Translations under genes and position numbers: made by a program | Part shown: positions 1 to 9,647 of the stretch, one piece after another | Numbering within the stretch: position 1 is the stretch's first letter | Layout: every line of letters starts with the position of its first letter | Notes under the pieces: model-generated | What the model was told of the DNA's origin: nothing | Databases searched by the model: none | What the model saw: only the letters and a program-made list of their open reading frames with translations | Source: Zymoseptoria tritici IPO323 | Taxonomy: Eukaryota > Ascomycota > Dothideomycetes > Mycosphaerellales > Mycosphaerellaceae | Length of the DNA: 64,000 nt | Reading direction: 5' to 3' | NCBI RefSeq assembly: GCF_000219625.1 | Contig: NC_018208.1 | Span: 1,488,001-1,552,000 of the forward strand

Positions 1-1
1 C

Positions 2-544
2 GCACCATGTCTCCTGCCCGAACTCTCGACCATCCGAACAGTACACACAGACGACAACCGCTACTGGCGCGTGACCCTCGACTTCGCCGCTAACCCCTCT
101 CATATAGCCGCTTTCCGCGCCAGTCAGAGGGTATATGTCCGCCGCTGCCCCGCCGCTGAAGCGCACCCGACAGTCTTCACGGCGACGCTGGCGGCGCTGA
201 ATGAAGCGCAGAATGTGCTGCCAAAGGAATTGTTCGTCTGGATGGAAGTTTTCAAGTTGGAGGCGCTGAGGGGTATGGAGAGGGCGGATGTGGAGAGGGT
301 GTTGCCCGCTGCTGGGGGTGGGGTTGAGGGAATGGATGAGAGGGGGAGTGTGGTTGATGAAGCGTTGCAGTTGGAACGGGTGGCGAGGTTCGGGACGGCG
401 AGGGAGGGGTTGTGGGGTCTGAGGGTGTTGTTTAAGTGGGCGGAGAGGGCGAGGGAAAGGGGGGATGGGAGGTTGAAGTGGATTGGGGAGGAGGTTGTGG
501 AGGGGTTGAGGGGGTGGATTGAGGGGAGGAGTCGAGAGGGGTGA
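2..544 (+). CDS. 3' end of an unrecognised protein (5' end off the window)
   Basis: The frame is open from the left edge to a TGA at 542-544, giving about 180 C-terminal residues. No in-frame ATG lies near the edge, so the gene must start outside the window. The tail is mostly charged and helical: Glu/Arg-rich stretches are separated by short hydrophobic runs, and the last third is rich in Gly, Arg and Glu. No domain or catalytic motif is recognisable. The high GC and codon use resemble the neighbouring conserved genes. It could belong to a fungal F-box-like or other hypothetical family, but nothing visible settles that. Confidence is moderate that it is coding and low for any function. Confidence 0.6.
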   Translation, partial: APCLLPELSTIRTVHTDDNRYWRVTLDFAANPSHIAAFRASQRVYVRRCPAAEAHPTVFTATLAALNEAQNVLPKELFVWMEVFKLEALRGMERADVERVLPAAGGGVEGMDERGSVVDEALQLERVARFGTAREGLWGLRVLFKWAERARERGDGRLKWIGEEVVEGLRGWIEGRSREG

Positions 545-1536
545 GTGTATGCGAGTTATAGAGATGAGAGGCGAGGATCAGGAAAGCATCTGATGGCATA
601 TTAGCATGGCGTGGATCGACTGTCGTTTTTCCGGAATAACATTGGTTCGTACGCACAGCATTGTTGCCATTACCACAGGCCGAGCGTTTGAAGGTGGAGA
701 GGCACTCGCTTTCTCAGGTCTCTTGGGAGATGTCTTGGACTACGGGCATATACCGCCTGATCAAAAGAAATTGGCGGAGGATGAGAAAGACTGGTTCGGC
801 ATGAATGAGAGCCAGTCCTGAAGCAGGCTGCACGAGAGACTTCCTCCATGATCCCGCTCAAATTGCAACGCTTGTGTCGAACCCCAGTAGCTTGGTGTAT
901 ATAGTCTGCGCCGGAGAACGGGGATGTAATCCTAGATGGTATGTGTCTTCGTGGGAGCAAAGCAGCGACCAACGACAACTTTCGTTCCCCGACACACATT
1001 GTACGATCTGAGCTAATGGAGTCCAAGTTATGTGGTGCGATTTGGCTATGGAGGTAGGGATAAGGAAGCATTTGATGGCATGTCCACGAAACGTCCTGGC
1101 CTGGAGAGAAGAGATCGGCAGAAGATAAGACTCATGCCCGATAGCAATGTTACAATGAGCATTGTATTTTGCTTGAAACTTCGTGGTATGTGCATTCGTG
1201 ATTTTGTACAGACGCCGTCTTTGCGCCGCTTCGACCGCTATGCGCGGTATCGTACAGCGTCCGAGCTACTTTCCCTCGCTCCGCTCTCGATGCTTGTCAA
1301 AGGACTTGCGCCTCCATGACTTCATGTGGTCGCATGGTCTCTCCATCAATTCGCGGCGCTCGGTCTCAATGCCACATATCGTCCTCGCGACTGGCGAGAA
1401 TTCGATCGATGATTCACTTCTTCCAGATCCTGCACTTTCATCGGGCGGGTGTCTCCAGCAAAGGCTCCGTCATCGGCGTGAGCCTTCGTATCTCTTGATC
1501 AAAACAGCTGGCTCCTTCTCATAGCTCTCCTGCCCT
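545..1536. other. Intergenic region with one copy of a dispersed repeat
   Basis: No convincing gene is seen. The ORFs here are short, overlapping and lack recognisable protein features. Positions 844-1045 hold repeat R1, listed separately. The rest shows nothing recognisable. Confidence 0.6.
844..1045 (+). repeat. Dispersed ~200-bp repeat, copy R1
   Basis: By eye this stretch aligns along its length with 23298-23485 (R2) and 47923-48120 (R3), all on the same strand. Shared landmarks in order are a tGATcCCGCTCA-like start, a GCTTGG block, a GTCTGCGC block, an ACTTTCGTTC or AGTTTCGTTC block and a GTGCGAT-like end. No terminal inverted repeat or target-site duplication was found. Each copy lies 3' of a + strand gene: about 300 bp after the first gene, 38 bp after UTP6, and about 390 bp after the histidine phosphatase. 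Confidence 0.7.
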
Positions 1537-2088
1537 TCACTTCTTCCCGCCTTTAGGCTTCCCACTCTTCGCCGCCGGCTCTGGCGTCGCAGCAGCAGCA
1601 ACTTTCCCCTTCTTCGCCTCCTGCTGCTTCGGCATCGCTGTAATCATATCCATCAAACTCTCCTCCTTGACCGCAGAACTGCCGCCCGCCTGTGAAAGCT
1701 CTCGTTAGCATCCTCAATCTCTCCAGCGTACCAATAGACCGCATCTCACCTTCTCATCCCCCTCCTCAGCCTCCACAGCTTCCGCATCAAACCCCCTCCC
1801 GAACCTCTTCCTGAAATTCCTCAGTCGCCCCGCTTCATCCTCCTCCACATTTTGTAATTTCGCTGAGCTCGGATTCCAGAGGAGACTATTTTTCGTGTCC
1901 TTTGCACTTCGGTAGACGGGTTGCGGGGAGGTCGTGCGGTGGGTGAAGGTGCTGCCGTCGGAGAGGGTGATGAGTTGCGTGAAGGTGTAGGGGCGTTTGG
2001 GACGGCGAATCAGGGAGGCGTGGCGAATTTGTTGGGCGGATTGGAGACAGCGGGTGCAGAGCGTTGGTCTGCCGGATTTGAGCAGCAT
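1537..2088 (-). CDS. MRPL36: Mitochondrial ribosomal protein bL31m (MRPL36 type)
   Basis: Component of the large subunit of the mitochondrial ribosome. Two exons: 2088-1750 and 1689-1537, separated by a 60-nt intron (GTGAGA donor, GCTAAC branch-like site, CACAG acceptor), giving 164 residues. The N-terminus is basic and serves as a plausible import signal. The core has the family signature RRPKRPYTFTQL, then LSDGSTF and a VYRSAKD-x-NSLLWNPS block, then an acidic stretch ending in a Phe/Arg/Gly run. Exon 2 encodes a Lys/Ala/Pro-rich tail. The ATG at 2088 is chosen because it directly precedes the basic leader; the longer ORF upstream is low-complexity. The gene is head to head with the flavin-reductase-domain gene, with 161 bp between the start codons. 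Confidence 0.9.
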
Positions 2089-2249
2089 TTTCGTATGTAT
2101 GGCGTGAGGTTCAGTGGTGTGGTCCTTGGAATGATGTTGGAGAGTGAGGGTTGAAGATGCGGAGATCTCGGGAGTGCCAAGGATACCATTCGACATGAGC
2201 TCGACTTCACATCTTCGACTTCAGATGAACATCACTTTCCTGCATTCTG

Positions 2250-5200
2250 ATGTCCCTTCGCAGTGGGACGGCCGCGAGCCGGTTCTACAGGGCTTTCTAC
2301 CGATGGACTGTCCTCAGCTCGTCGCCTTCGGCGGCTCATGGACCTCGATTTACTGGACGGCGCGCGATCTCCGAAGGCGCAGAGGAAAAGAAGGAGGATG
2401 AGCAGGCCACGAAGAAGCGGAACAAAGGTGTCTGGGTCGGGAAGAGGAACCCTGCTGAGAAGAAAATATCTTTCCGCCAAAATACAACGGAAGACGGTTC
2501 CCACAGCAAGATCGATGATGCCACGGTCCTCAGTTCGAATCAAGAAGCAGATCAAAAGAGCTCGCCGCAAACTACAACGGAGGCATCGAGGCAAAGCAGT
2601 AGCAAAGCTATCTCCGGCAACGACTATCAAGAGGGTGCGACAAAAACCATGTCATCGCAAGGCTGGAATATCAGAACAGCTCCTGTCCAGTCGCCTCAAG
2701 AATTGCCATTCACAGCGCTGGGGCCGCGAGAACAGGCCGTTAGGCATCGGACTAATGCAGGCTGCATTGTCGAGTTCGCTGTCGAGGAGAAGGCGTTGGG
2801 CAAATTGCAGTCACGCTGGGGAAGCCTGCTTGAAGGCCTCGGACGTGGTCAGGAAGTCAAGGCTGAAGTACGCGATGCGAGAACCTGGAACCACGCATCA
2901 CGGAGCTATCTCTATCCCGTCATAGTATCAGGACCGACCGACCAGGTCAACACAATCAAGCGACGTTTGGTCCAGGCCTCGAATTACACGAGGTTGACCG
3001 TTCTCGACAAGCCAATGTGGCCAACGCCCATCAAACCGCCGCACAGTAACCAGAACGTATACACAAGCAAAGTCCGGAAACAGCTCAATGAGGAAGTGGC
3101 GATTTCAATCTGTGTTCCAGAAGCTAAGTGGCATAATATCAAGGCAGAGGCGTTGAAGCATGAAACGGTTTCTGCTCTCCCGGGCGTCTCTTTCGAAGTC
3201 GGAACACCCGGAGAGCGCTCATACCTCCTTTGCGAGAACGCATATCTAGTGCAGGCTCGGGACGTCACGATTGTTGGGCCTTGGGACGGCGTCAAGAAGC
3301 TGTCTGGCGAGATTTGGTCGGTCCTCTTTGAACCAGTGGTTCTCAGCGAGGACATTGACTGGTTGAAGATCACGGCAGGCGAATATGGATATGCGACCAG
3401 GGAGCTCCCCCCAGGCAACAGTATGCCTGCAGCAAAGAAGAGACCTGGAACAGTGACACCGTCAGCTTCCAAGCACAAGGATAGTCGGCCTGAGAACGGG
3501 TCAACACCGCCGGGAGTCTCTGCTGTGTTTGAGCCGCTGGGTGTTGGCGAGGACAGAGTGATCCGGAAGATCACAGAGCGCGCACGAACGTCTGAAGCAG
3601 CGAAAGTTCCTCAGCCCAGGATGACGGCCTCTGAAACTGCTGATGTCCGAGGCACTGCAAATAGAACGTCAGCAAATTCTCCGTCTCCGACGCCGATCTC
3701 TCAGCCGGCTTCCGAGCCTCAAGACTTGTTCAAATTGGTTGTGGAAATCACTGCGCACGACATTTGGGCCCTGGGCCGTGCTCTGCTCCATGGTCGGCTG
3801 ATCGAGACACTTTCCGAGGACTCAGGGTGCTCGAATACCATTGTTTCGCCTGTGGTGTTTGAAAAGTCGCCGTTGATAATCACTTCATGGGGCACGCAAG
3901 CGCAGGTCGCCTCCTTTCAGAGCAGGGTGGAGTCCATCGCAAAGCTGAAAGCCGCTGAACTGGATCTAGATGGCTACGGCATAGAGTGTCGGACAAGTCG
4001 CCAAACTAAGATGTCCAAGTTCGAGGGAGAGGTCGCGCAGATGCACGTCCGGGCCGCTATGCGTAGCCTTTCGCATCCAGTCGTGGTCATCACTTCAGCA
4101 TTACCCGCGCCCGGCGATTTTCCCGGCACCGGCGAAATTCGATTTCGGCGGCATCGAGGCGTCACGGTCTCCTCCTTCACCACGGTGGCGTTATCACCGG
4201 AACCTATCATATCATTCAATTTGAAGGTACCCAGTAGCTCCTGGGAAGCCATTCGGAAATCCGAGAAAATGCAGATCCACCTCTTGGCCGCGTCTCCGCG
4301 TGGTGCTGCAATCGCACATGCTTTCACTCAGCCGTACGAACAACCACACGGTGCATTTGACGCAGTGCGAAAACTGGGTGTAACGGTCATGTCCAAAAGC
4401 TCGGCGACTCCTCCATGGCTGAGCGATACCCATGGAGATATAAACTACGTGTTGAAAGCCAAAACATTGGCGGAGAAGTGCGTTGAAGTGGGCGATCATG
4501 TCATTGTCGTGGCTACCGTAACGAGAGTGCAGAAATATCCAGCTTCGCTGCGTACCCTCACTAACCCAGAGGGTCAGGAACCGGATGAGTTTGATGGTCT
4601 TGCGTACGCCAGTGGTGGTTACAGGCGTCGAGGTGCAAGTATACAGCAGTCCAAGGACGAGGAGCCGCCGCAGGATACCCAGCCGGTCGAGTACAAGCCG
4701 CTGCACGTAGAAGAGCGACCCGCACCGCCTCCTCCGAGCATCAAGATGGTTCCCGGCTCATCGACATTAAATCCCTCAGATTCCGCTGTTCCAGATCCTT
4801 CGCCCGTGAGAAAGCACCGGGCCCCCGCCCGCGATAACGATCCCCTCACTTTGGGAGCTGGTCGCAACGACCATGCACCAAAACGGACTCGACAGCCTTC
4901 GACGGTGCCTTTGCCGAAATTTCAAGACGATGATGAGTCTCCACTCATATCCCGTGATCCGATCTACCAGGCTTTGCGCAATGCGAGAGAGGCAGGTCTC
5001 GGGGAAGACGCCGATGAGCCCACTGGTCAATCACCTACCGGCTTCGAAGAGGCGGAAGACCACGATCTGGGTCTCGAGCGCGCCGCTTACCGGAGTGACA
5101 AATCCGCTGAGTCTTCTGCGAGTACGGGAGATGACGCAGAGGCTGCATATGAGGCATTTGCAGCCTACGCCGATGCTCCCGATGATCAGACGCCGACTAC

Positions 5201-6110
5201 AAGTTCAGCGTCGCCTGAGGCATATGAGGGCGAGATCAACCCGGCATTGCAGCAAGGCCACGACGATGAGCTGGACAAGCTCGAGAAGCAAAGCGAGAAG
5301 CAACATCAGGCGGTCGATGCCGAGCACGAACGCTCCGAAACACAAGATCAGAATCCTAGCAATCTTACTGCGTCGAAGCCTGTGGAGCCCACGTCCATGA
5401 ACGCACCCGCCTTCACTCCTTTCGGACTCGGCAGCTTCGAGAAACGATCAATGTCGACCGCAGCATTCCCTCGCCAATTCCATAGCGTGAAGCGCTTCTT
5501 TCACACAACTCAACACATGCACTGGAAAGAAAGGAGAAGAATCGTCAAGCAGGCGAAAGAAGCCGAGGAACGCCAGATTAACAAGGTCGAGCCCACGGCC
5601 CGTCAAATTACCGTAGCAGACTTCTTCAACCTCCCCGACGACACAAACCCCACGACCCCTCCTCGCGTCCGAAGCCTCGTCAGGATGAAGAAGCAAGCCG
5701 ACCGTGCGCGCCGCATCATGGAAAGCATACCCGAACGCCTTGATCCGCAACAAAAGGCAGAGTTCCTTAGCACGATCGACACTCATGAGCGGAAGATTGC
5801 TCGCAAGATGGCGTGGAACTCGGCGAAGGAGTTGAGGGTCATGCTCGACAAGGGCTCGTCGCGGGTGGACTTTCAGAAGGCAAGATGGATGGAAGAGAGT
5901 ATTGAGCGTGGCCAGGCGATTCTGGTGGATGAGGCGAGGAGACTGAAGCAGCAGGCCGAGGAGAGGAGTATCAGTGCTGAGGACTTCACTAAGGAGAGGG
6001 CGAAGTTGGAGGAGCTTCAAGTCGTGCTGCAGACGGAGATGATGAGGTTGAGGGATGTGGTTGAGGAGGCGGATGGCAGCGGAGGGGACCGGTGGGATGA
6101 TGATGATTGA
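2250..6110 (+). CDS. Large mitochondrial-type protein with flavin-reductase-like domain
   Basis: Single exon, 1286 residues. Residues 1-40 are rich in Arg, Ser, Ala and Tyr and lack acid, like a mitochondrial presequence. Residues about 605-795 match the flavin-reductase / FMN-binding split-barrel family: an HPVVVITSA opening, a TVSSFTTVALSPEPIISFNL strand pair (SPEP motif) and an IHLLAAS segment. Family members bind FMN and reduce or use flavins; the substrate here is unknown. Upstream, three segments (about 220-241, 335-356 and 540-564) share a hydrophobic strand followed by a helix ending in basic residues, suggesting three copies of a small alpha/beta module, possibly KH-like. Residues 800-1060 are acidic and disordered. 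Residues 1068-1100 resemble a second mitochondrial presequence (RFFHTTQ), followed by a coiled-coil C-terminus. Either this is a fusion or the annotation spans two genes. Confidence 0.8.
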   Translation: MSLRSGTAASRFYRAFYRWTVLSSSPSAAHGPRFTGRRAISEGAEEKKEDEQATKKRNKGVWVGKRNPAEKKISFRQNTTEDGSHSKIDDATVLSSNQEADQKSSPQTTTEASRQSSSKAISGNDYQEGATKTMSSQGWNIRTAPVQSPQELPFTALGPREQAVRHRTNAGCIVEFAVEEKALGKLQSRWGSLLEGLGRGQEVKAEVRDARTWNHASRSYLYPVIVSGPTDQVNTIKRRLVQASNYTRLTVLDKPMWPTPIKPPHSNQNVYTSKVRKQLNEEVAISICVPEAKWHNIKAEALKHETVSALPGVSFEVGTPGERSYLLCENAYLVQARDVTIVGPWDGVKKLSGEIWSVLFEPVVLSEDIDWLKITAGEYGYATRELPPGNSMPAAKKRPGTVTPSASKHKDSRPENGSTPPGVSAVFEPLGVGEDRVIRKITERARTSEAAKVPQPRMTASETADVRGTANRTSANSPSPTPISQPASEPQDLFKLVVEITAHDIWALGRALLHGRLIETLSEDSGCSNTIVSPVVFEKSPLIITSWGTQAQVASFQSRVESIAKLKAAELDLDGYGIECRTSRQTKMSKFEGEVAQMHVRAAMRSLSHPVVVITSALPAPGDFPGTGEIRFRRHRGVTVSSFTTVALSPEPIISFNLKVPSSSWEAIRKSEKMQIHLLAASPRGAAIAHAFTQPYEQPHGAFDAVRKLGVTVMSKSSATPPWLSDTHGDINYVLKAKTLAEKCVEVGDHVIVVATVTRVQKYPASLRTLTNPEGQEPDEFDGLAYASGGYRRRGASIQQSKDEEPPQDTQPVEYKPLHVEERPAPPPPSIKMVPGSSTLNPSDSAVPDPSPVRKHRAPARDNDPLTLGAGRNDHAPKRTRQPSTVPLPKFQDDDESPLISRDPIYQALRNAREAGLGEDADEPTGQSPTGFEEAEDHDLGLERAAYRSDKSAESSASTGDDAEAAYEAFAAYADAPDDQTPTTSSASPEAYEGEINPALQQGHDDELDKLEKQSEKQHQAVDAEHERSETQDQNPSNLTASKPVEPTSMNAPAFTPFGLGSFEKRSMSTAAFPRQFHSVKRFFHTTQHMHWKERRRIVKQAKEAEERQINKVEPTARQITVADFFNLPDDTNPTTPPRVRSLVRMKKQADRARRIMESIPERLDPQQKAEFLSTIDTHERKIARKMAWNSAKELRVMLDKGSSRVDFQKARWMEESIERGQAILVDEARRLKQQAEERSISAEDFTKERAKLEELQVVLQTEMMRLRDVVEEADGSGGDRWDDDD

Positions 6111-6921
6111 GTGTGCCGTGCCCGCACCGAGGAGCTCGTTGACGATGTGTACACGATTTCGCCCGACCTGTCTTCAACGAGGTAGTCGATGGTGATGACC
6201 AAGACTTCACCGTCGCTGCTTGGAATGCCGTTGTCGTCGTCAAAAGCTCGAGTGCATCGCTCGTTATCCCACATCGTTCCAAGCGCACCTCCATCTCACC
6301 ACTCCAGCTCTCTCTCACCAAAATCAGCACAAGCATGCCAGTGGAGTCGGTCTCATACGTTCCGGAAGGCAAAGGCGACGTCGATCTCTCGATGATAGGT
6401 ATGCTCCCTACCCTGCCAACCACTCGCTTACGATGCATACAGCACAGCTTTCCGTCGTAGAAACGATCCTCCACACCCTCCTAACCTTCTCGCTGCAGCG
6501 TCGATATGGCCAAGACAGACAATGGAAGTTCTTTTCAGATCTCGAACACAAATCAAGCCTTGAGCGCTGCCTTTTTGGTGCTTTTCTCAGCTTTCAATGT
6601 GAGAGCCATGGGACGCCTGGACCAAGCACAGCTAGTACCAAGAAGTTCCAATGCTTCCGACAAATCAGATCCTTGGCATATGGCCTGACTTGACCTCGCC
6701 CAACGGCACCTTCTCTCCAAATTTCCACGCCCAGAGTTGGCAGCATCTACCACCGAGGCACCAGAGTGGCCAGTCACGGCACGTTCGAATTTAATGGCAG
6801 GCTGCCAATACAAAAATGCAGTGCCGGATGCCGTTCTGCCGTACACCACCCATTTTCTATCTTCATCGTCGAGAATATTTACGCCAACCCAAGTCAGCAG
6901 AACATTCGACGACATATCACC
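6111..6921. other. Intergenic region with a short dispersed repeat
   Basis: No supported gene. Positions 6262-6345 match 16379-16470 closely (shared core ACCTCCATCTCACCACTCCA). The remaining ORFs are short and overlapping. Confidence 0.5.
6262..6345 (+). repeat. Short dispersed repeat V, copy 1
   Basis: About 85 bp with strong by-eye similarity to 16379-16470 in the same orientation, sharing TCGTTA, TTCCAAGC and the ACCTCCATCTCACCACTCCA core. No coding sense is apparent. It lies 150 bp 3' of the flavin-reductase-domain gene. Confidence 0.6.
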
Positions 6922-7634
6922 ATGCTCAACCATCGCCTTGTAGCGCTGCTCGTGGCCGTTCTGCCATGCACCTCCTACTCGATGCCCACGACCAATTGGG
7001 CGTTCGCTCTGTCGGTCATGAGATGGAAGTCACCGGACTGCGGAGAAGTAAGTGTACCATCGGCAGAACGTCTGCGATGCATGAGACTGTATCCGTCTTA
7101 TGTCAAGTCTTGGCGGATTTCGCCTTCTTGTCGACGAAGCATTGCTGACCTCATTCTGTACTATCTAGGCACTGTCAATGGAAGGTCCCACGGGTGGCGT
7201 TCACATTAAGCAAGGCGACTGCCACACTTGGGATGATGGAAAGAACTTTCCTTCACTCACCTACTCCTGGGAAAATAACACTCGCTTCCAGGAGTTGCGA
7301 AGCGACAGAACTTGCGCGGTGCTGGTCTACGAGAAGGACGAATGCTATGGTCACTTGCTGGCGGTGAACGACCACGTAAGAGCTCCACAGAACTCCATCC
7401 CGTCCGTCGCTGTCCGCTCACCTCTCTCAGGTCAACACTTGGAAGTCTCTCGGCAACTGTTGGCATTGGGAGGGGATTCCCGGCAGGAGTATCAAGCTAA
7501 AGTGCAGAAAGACGGGAACTGATCCGCACTGGGGGCCCGAGACACACTGGGATCACGCAGAGTCGGAGAATAAGCACGAAGACGAGCTTGATGTGCACGG
7601 GAACCCTGTCGATCCATATCACAAGGCGGCATAA
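6922..7634 (+). CDS. Secreted cysteine-rich family protein, copy A
   Basis: Three exons: 6922-7047, 7169-7375 and 7431-7634; 178 residues. Residues 1-20 form a signal peptide. The mature part has six cysteines in the family pattern: PDCGE, GDCHTW, RTCAVL, DECYGH, GNCWHW and LKCRK. The CAVLVYE-x4-C-x-G segment recalls a beta/gamma-crystallin-like Greek-key motif, but this is only a resemblance. Intron 2 (55 nt, phase 0, just before a Val-Asn) is shared with copies B-E. Intron 1 (121 nt, phase 0, between CGE and ALS) occurs only here; close paralogue F reads straight through that point. The C-terminal tail is His/Asp/Glu-rich and unlike the other copies. A role as an effector or antimicrobial protein is inference from secretion, cysteine content and fast family turnover. 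Confidence 0.8.
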
Positions 7635-8721
7635 GATGTGAAGTATCTTATGCCAGGCCGGCGAGGCGACTTGAAAAGCGATCAGAACTCTTGCATGCTT
7701 GTTATTTGATCAGACGAGCATCTTGACTGGAATGGAGAGGTAGTGAACAGACGCTCTGCTTATGAATTGAGAATATTATAGTCCTTACCTAACATTGTCA
7801 CACCGACGCCTTCGGTAGCTGTGTCTACCATCTGGAGTACCGAGATCGAGTACGAAACCCACTCCGCCGCCTTGACCTCCCAAACTCCGCTCGTCTCCAA
7901 CGTCCACCATACCCTTTTGCGCACGATATCCGTCGACTACAGCACCATACCACACTGACATCGACCGACAATCTGCGCAATATGAAGATCACTACCTTCA
8001 TCGTATGCGCCATCATGGCCCTGACTGGGATCCTCGCTGCTCGAGAGAACGCTTGCCATCTCGCGAAATCAATGGACCACTGTGGTGCTCGATACGATTT
8101 GGAACGTTTGACTGTGATCGCCATTGTCGAGACGATTTCCGCAAGAAGTGGTGTGGGAATCGACATCACACAGCCTTTCGGTTCAATGGCTCTCCCATAC
8201 TCAGCTTGACACCCGAACAACGACTTCGAACACATCTGTCCTAACACGAAGCGATCCGAGGAGCGCAGAAGTCGAGATTTCCTGCTAAGCGATCCGATCT
8301 GGGCAGTTTAGCTTCCCTTGCCTCATTCGAATTCGACTTCGTCAGAAGATGGCATTTCTTCGTTTCGCCGACTCGCTGAACCATCTCATGCTATCATATG
8401 GGGTTAGAATGGGAGCGTCTTTGGGAGAGCGGAGCGTTCAAGAAGAAGCCTAGAGCTAGAACTCTGCCGTAGCTTCCTTGCCGCAGTAATGGGTCAGGCA
8501 CCGGACCCGTCCATGGTACGGTACATTGGGTACCTTAGCCGACCCCGTTCCATCATTTAATTCCGTTATACTTTCAATTTCTGTAGGTGTAGCACGTCCA
8601 ATATTCGTTGAGTCACTGCCATCTTATTCGGACGTATAGAACCACATAAGATATTTCTCTCGATGGCCTACTTTTCAAAATGGACCCTCCATCATTCAGA
8701 GAGTAATCAACAGTGATCATC
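7635..8721. other. Intergenic region between secreted-protein copies A and B
   Basis: Contains one candidate small secreted ORF at 7982-8209, listed separately. Otherwise nothing recognisable. The stretch 8510-8535 is rich in GGTAC repeats near the promoter of copy B. Confidence 0.4.
7982..8209 (+). CDS. Possible small secreted cysteine-containing protein, frame uncertain
   Basis: A 75-residue ORF starts with a convincing signal peptide (residues 1-20, hydrophobic core, cleavage near Ala-Ala-Arg) followed by a CHLAKSMDHC segment. After about residue 40 the next reading frame becomes more protein-like and cysteine-rich, with FDCDRHC and KKWC, and runs to about 8244. A one-base frame change around 8090-8105 would link the two halves, so this may be a decayed or mis-sequenced gene for a small cysteine-rich peptide. 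Not a member of the A-F family. Evidence is weak. Confidence 0.3.
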   Translation: MKITTFIVCAIMALTGILAARENACHLAKSMDHCGARYDLERLTVIAIVETISARSGVGIDITQPFGSMALPYSA

Positions 8722-9317
8722 ATGAAACTATCCCTCATCACGGTGGCCACCGCGGCCCTGACAGTATACCACGCTCAAGCTTCTCACTGGAAGCACTTCA
8801 ACATCCTGTTCAACCGATACCTCAGCGACGACTGCCACGAAGGACGATCCATGGAGCGCGGCTCCGGACTCAAGATCCACGAAGGAGAATGCTCTACCTG
8901 GGGCCATAGCGAGACCTTCAACGCCTTCGCGTACGCCTGGCTACAGCACACCGACTGGGAGGAAATGCCAGCGGACAAGACCTGCGCCGTGCTGATCTAT
9001 GAGGAAGACCACTGTCATGGACGCCTGCTCTTCGTTAACGACGCCGTGAGTACACCTGATTTCGGCCATCCATGATTTTGAGATGCATGCGGTGTAGCTG
9101 ATCATCTGGCCAGGTAAACAACGAGGAAGTGCTTGGTAAGCATGGTGACTGCCGCTACCTGAAAGGAAGCAAAGGGCGCAGCGTGAAGTTGGCCCGTAGG
9201 GAAAAGGGAAAGTCGTCAGTTTGGGCGGATGAGGTCCGGTGGAAGAACCCAGAGTTGATTCCTACTCGCACGAGACTGGTCCCGATTGTGGTTCCAATAG
9301 CAACGAATGCGCAATGA
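8722..9317 (+). CDS. Secreted cysteine-rich family protein, copy B
   Basis: Two exons: 8722-9045 and 9114-9317; 175 residues. A signal peptide covers residues 1-20 or 21. The ATG at 8722 is chosen because it opens the MKLSL signal sequence. Five of the six family cysteines are present (SDDC, GECSTW, KTCAVL, DHCHGR, GDCRYL). The sixth, in the LxCRK motif, is replaced (KLARR), so one cysteine should be unpaired or the last disulphide lost. The intron sits at the family position (phase 0, before Val-Asn, 68 nt). The intron found after CGE in copy A is absent. The C-terminal 20 residues are Val/Pro/Thr-rich. Same strand as copy A, 1.1 kb downstream. Confidence 0.8.
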
Positions 9318-9647
9318 GAATCTCTGCGGCGGTCGTGGTACAGAAATCGAGAGAGGACGGCGGAATGGCAGAATGCAAGGCGGGAGCGGGGAGAGACGGT
9401 CGCGGTGGAAATGGTGGAGGACTGCGTGATCGTAATCGACACGGCGCGAGGTGAGATATCTTCACATGAGATGACTCGGCTCAAGCGACATTTAACACAT
9501 CTCCAGCTTTAGCGCTGTGGTCTTCAATTGGACTGTCGAATCAATGTGCATTCGCTCGGCTGGTTCTGTGATTCTCGAAGCACATTACAATTCCCAATAG
9601 ACTTACACCGCACGCGCTTCTCTCCATACCATACACCTCCGCCCCCT
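9318..9647. other. Intergenic, 3' ends of copy B and TAF5
   Basis: Convergent 3' region. No gene, RNA or repeat recognised. Confidence 0.5.

Noticed and set aside
844..1045. CRISPR-like or phage-like interpretation of the repeats
   Set aside because: Eukaryotic genome, only three dispersed copies, no spacer structure.
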